64,000 bases of DNA from NCBI RefSeq assembly GCF_004683905.1, contig NZ_CP038438.1, forward strand, positions 4,836,001-4,900,000, in the 5' to 3' direction. Source of the DNA: Pseudomonas fluorescens (GTDB lineage: Bacteria; Pseudomonadota; Gammaproteobacteria; Pseudomonadales; Pseudomonadaceae). Positions 61,759 to 64,000 of the stretch are shown in pieces; the first letter of the stretch is position 1; each line of letters starts with the position of its first letter. The position numbers and the translations under genes were made by a program. The notes under the pieces are model-generated. The model made no database searches. It was not told the origin of the DNA and saw nothing but the letters and a program-made list of their open reading frames with translations.

Positions 61759-62394
61759 GTGGGCTGGCTGATTCTGGCGCTGATGGGCGCGGTGACGTTT
61801 CTCTACGGTGTGAGCACGCATGCGGCGCTGCTCTGCCTGCTGGTCAAACCGTTACCGGTGCTGGCGCTGCTCGGCTGGCTGCACGATGCGCCACCCAGCG
61901 ACTATCGACGCTGGATCAGTCTGGGGCTGATTTTCTCTGTGCTCGGTGACGTGTTGCTGGCGTGGCCGGGGGATTTGTTTGTGTTTGGTCTGGGTGCGTT
62001 TCTGGTTGCGCACCTGGCGTACCTCAAGGCTTACCTCAGCGATTGCAAGCGTTTGGCGCTCTTGCCGCTGGTGCTCGCGCTCGGCGTCGGCGCGGTGCTG
62101 CTGGGGATTTTGATTTCCAGTGGCCTCGGGCCGTTGCTAGTGCCAGTGGTCGTCTATGGCACCGCGATCAGCGCCATGCTCTGGCGCGCCCTCGCCCGCC
62201 TCGGCACCGATGTGCCCAAGCGTTCGGCGCTGCTGGCGGCGGCGGGTGCGCTGGCGTTCGTGTTCTCCGACAGTGTGATCGGCATTGATCGCTTTGTGGC
62301 GCCGTTTCATGCTGCGCCGTACGTGATCATCCTCAGTTACTGGCTGGGCCAGTGGGGGATTGCCGCTTCGGCGTTTTCCGTGAAACACCGCTAA
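61759..62394 (+). CDS. YhhN-family lysoplasmalogenase-like membrane protein
   Basis: 211 residues from GTG 61759, two bases after the inhibitor stop. Seven to eight membrane helices are predicted. The acidic residues within helices, GDVLLAWPGDLFVFGLGAFL, and near the end FSDSVIGIDRFV and YVIILSYWLGQW, are the TMEM86/YhhN signature. The family hydrolyses the vinyl ether of lysoplasmalogen in animals; bacterial members may act on similar lysolipids. It is translationally close to the inhibitor gene, so both are one operon. Confidence 0.88.
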   Translation: MGWLILALMGAVTFLYGVSTHAALLCLLVKPLPVLALLGWLHDAPPSDYRRWISLGLIFSVLGDVLLAWPGDLFVFGLGAFLVAHLAYLKAYLSDCKRLALLPLVLALGVGAVLLGILISSGLGPLLVPVVVYGTAISAMLWRALARLGTDVPKRSALLAAAGALAFVFSDSVIGIDRFVAPFHAAPYVIILSYWLGQWGIAASAFSVKHR

Positions 62395-62397
62395 TTT

Positions 62398-62529
62398 TGT
62401 AGTGAGGGGATTCATCCCCGATGGGCTGCGCAGCGGCCCTGAAACCGGTCAATCAGGTATGTCAGACAGACCGCGGGCACAGATCTTGGGGCTGCTTCGC
62501 AGCCCATCGGGGATAAATCCCCTCGCCAC
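62398..62529. repeat. Long imperfect palindrome (type B, REPIN-like)
   Basis: The fifth copy, with left arm TGTAGTGAGGGGATTCATCC and right arm ending AAATCCCCTCGCCACG. It separates the lysoplasmalogenase-like gene from cmoA. Confidence 0.85.
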
Positions 62530-62603
62530 GTCGGACAACCCAAGCATCCCGACGCCACTTTGGCTAAAATGCCGGCCTTTTCATCAACACCGCCGGAACC
62601 GCC

Positions 62604-63347
62604 GTGAGCAAAGAACCCGATCGCATTTTCGCCCAGCCGATGGCCCAGGTGCCTGACTTCGCCTTCAACGAGGACGTGGTGCGGGTGTTCCCGGACATGA
62701 TCAAGCGCTCGGTGCCGGGTTACCCGACCATCGTCGAAAACCTCGGCGTACTCGCGGCGCAATTCGCTCAACCGAACAGCGTGCTTTACGACCTCGGCGC
62801 TTCGCTCGGCGCCGTGACTCAAGCCTTGCGCCGTCACGTGCGCACCGACGGTTGCCGGGTGATCGCGGTGGATAACTCGGCGGCGATGATCGAACGCTGC
62901 CGCGAGTACCTCAACGGTCAGGATTCGATGTTCCAGGAGCTGCTCCCGGTCGAGGTAATCGAAGGCGATATCCTCGCCCTCGAGTTCAAACCGGCCTCGG
63001 TGGTGGCACTGAACTTCACCCTGCAATTCATCGCCCCGGAGCAGCGCACCGCGTTGCTCTCGCGTATTCGCCAGTCGCTGCTGCCCGGCGGCGCGCTGAT
63101 TCTCTCGGAGAAGCTGCGCTTCAACGATGCCGAAGAACACGCGCTGCTCACCGATCTGCACGTCGCGTTCAAACGCGCCAACGGCTACAGCGAACTGGAA
63201 ATCGCCCAGAAGCGCAGCGCCATCGAAAACGTCATGAAGCCCGACAGCCTCGAAGAACACCGCGAACGCCTGCTGGCCGCCGGGTTCTCGAAAGTCGTGC
63301 CGTGGTTCCAGTGTCTTAACTTTGCCTCGTTGATTGCCTTGCCATGA
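62604..63347 (+). CDS. cmoA: Carboxy-S-adenosyl-L-methionine synthase CmoA
   Basis: 247 residues starting at GTG 62604 (MSKEPDRIFAQPMAQVPDF). CmoA converts S-adenosylmethionine and prephenate to carboxy-SAM, used by CmoB for the tRNA wobble uridine modification cmo5U. The SAM-binding glycine loop reads LYDLGASLGAVTQAL, and the family block LNFTLQFIAPEQR, with later SEKLRFND, is clear. The stop overlaps the cmoB start as ATGA (63344-63347), the usual cmoAB arrangement. A REPIN-like repeat lies upstream. Confidence 0.96.
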   Translation: MSKEPDRIFAQPMAQVPDFAFNEDVVRVFPDMIKRSVPGYPTIVENLGVLAAQFAQPNSVLYDLGASLGAVTQALRRHVRTDGCRVIAVDNSAAMIERCREYLNGQDSMFQELLPVEVIEGDILALEFKPASVVALNFTLQFIAPEQRTALLSRIRQSLLPGGALILSEKLRFNDAEEHALLTDLHVAFKRANGYSELEIAQKRSAIENVMKPDSLEEHRERLLAAGFSKVVPWFQCLNFASLIALP

Positions 63348-64000
63348 TTGATCTGTCCCCCCTCGCCCGCCGTCTGGCCGGCACCCCGCTGGCCGACTGG
63401 GCCAACACCCTGCAAGGGCAACTCGACAAGAAAATGGAGAAAGGTCACGGCGATCTGGAGCGCTGGCAGAGTGCGCTGGACGCGTTGCCGAAACTTGAGC
63501 CGACTGAAGTCGATCTGCTCAACGGCCTGAAACTGGACACCGACTGCGACGACGAAACCCGCGCGCAGATGCGCACCGCGCTGATGGGCCTGTCGCCGTG
63601 GCGCAAGGGGCCGTTCGACCTGTTCGGCGTGCACGTCGACACCGAATGGCGCTCGGACTGGAAGTGGTCGCGGGTCGCCCCGCATCTGGATCTGAAGGGC
63701 AAACGCATCCTCGATGTCGGTTGCGGCAACGGCTACTACATGTGGCGCATGCTCGGCGCCGGTGCCGACAGCGTGATCGGCGTCGATCCGAACTGGCTGT
63801 TCTTCTGCCAGTTCCAGGCCGTGCAGCGTTATCTGTCCGAGCCGAATGCCTGGCACCTGCCGTTCCCGTTCGAAGACCTGCCGCCGAACCTTGAAGGCTT
63901 CGACACAGTGTTTTCGATGGGTGTGTTCTACCACCGACGTTCGCCGATCGAGCATTTGCTGGCGCTGAAGGATTGCCTGGTCAAGGGCGGCGAGCTGGTG
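63344..64000 (+). CDS. cmoB: tRNA U34 carboxymethyltransferase CmoB, 5' part
   Basis: 219 codons are visible; the gene runs off the right edge. It begins MIDLSPLARRLAGTPLADW and shows the CmoB blocks SPWRKGPFDLFGVHVDTEWR and KWSRV. The SAM-type motif ILDVGCGNGYYMWRMLG then VIGVDPNWLFFCQF and FSMGVFYHRRSP are characteristic. It transfers the carboxymethyl group of carboxy-SAM to 5-hydroxyuridine at position 34 of tRNA. It is translationally coupled to cmoA. Confidence 0.97.
   Translation, partial: MIDLSPLARRLAGTPLADWANTLQGQLDKKMEKGHGDLERWQSALDALPKLEPTEVDLLNGLKLDTDCDDETRAQMRTALMGLSPWRKGPFDLFGVHVDTEWRSDWKWSRVAPHLDLKGKRILDVGCGNGYYMWRMLGAGADSVIGVDPNWLFFCQFQAVQRYLSEPNAWHLPFPFEDLPPNLEGFDTVFSMGVFYHRRSPIEHLLALKDCLVKGGELV

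Overview
The window looks like a chromosomal segment of a fluorescent-group Pseudomonas. The evidence is high-GC coding sequence, cmoA-cmoB, an oprB-gcd-second lon neighbourhood, metR, dense short palindromes of the GTGGGAGCGGGCTTGCTCG type, and a REP-associated tyrosine transposase (RAYT) beside its own longer palindromes. No tRNA, rRNA, CRISPR array, complete insertion sequence or prophage was seen.

Layout. 1-5699: the 3' end of a class III aminotransferase, then an alpha/beta hydrolase, a FemAB/GNAT-like transferase, a sensor kinase and a sigma-54 response regulator, joined mostly by short overlaps. 5710-7588: a DsbA-family oxidoreductase and an exported alpha/beta hydrolase on the minus strand. 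7847-13012: a 1721-residue protein resembling the Pseudomonas dermonecrotic-toxin-domain family. 13131-15862: metR facing a NUDIX-LysE-GNAT operon. 15930-25869: a dense signalling island with a degenerate HD-GYP (YN-GYP) regulator, divergent from a tightly packed run of two receiver-GGDEF-EAL proteins, a di-haem cytochrome c peroxidase, an atypical membrane kinase and a receiver-histidine kinase. 25876-34096: two amino-acid/amine permeases, a nitrilase-superfamily amidase, a LuxR regulator, a membrane-anchored glutamate-synthase-like protein and a GtrII-like membrane glucosyltransferase. 34487-35367: the RAYT between two copies of its likely cognate palindrome. 35488-43464: a class A PBP-like protein followed by a 1560-residue protein with a leucine-rich repeat and a C-terminal NEL-type E3 ubiquitin ligase domain. 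43513-49216: an alternate chaperone-usher (CS1/class 5) fimbrial operon. 49729-51092: a YqjI-like His-rich PadR repressor with a YqjH-like ferric-siderophore reductase. 52369-60413: oprB, gcd, a DUF6124-like gene with a structured leader, and a second Lon protease. 60334-61145: a small low-GC gene cassette bracketed by an 80-bp duplication of the lon 3' end. 61364-64000: a chagasin-type inhibitor lipoprotein, a lysoplasmalogenase-like membrane protein, cmoA and the start of cmoB.

How the genes fit together. The 15930-25869 island is the best candidate for an undescribed system. Three products share one unusual receiver domain with different outputs, the c-di-GMP domains are degraded in complementary ways, and a periplasmic haem peroxidase is co-transcribed with the membrane kinase. 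Two other observations deserve attention. One is the lon 3'-end duplication around a self-contained gene cassette. The other is a strongly foldable RNA element before the DUF6124-like gene, whose loop is complementary to the ribosome-binding region. The oprB-gcd pair forms the periplasmic glucose oxidation route. cmoA-cmoB makes the cmo5U tRNA wobble modification. The two giant effector-like proteins have no secretion system within the window. All family assignments come from reading motifs by eye; no database search was run.
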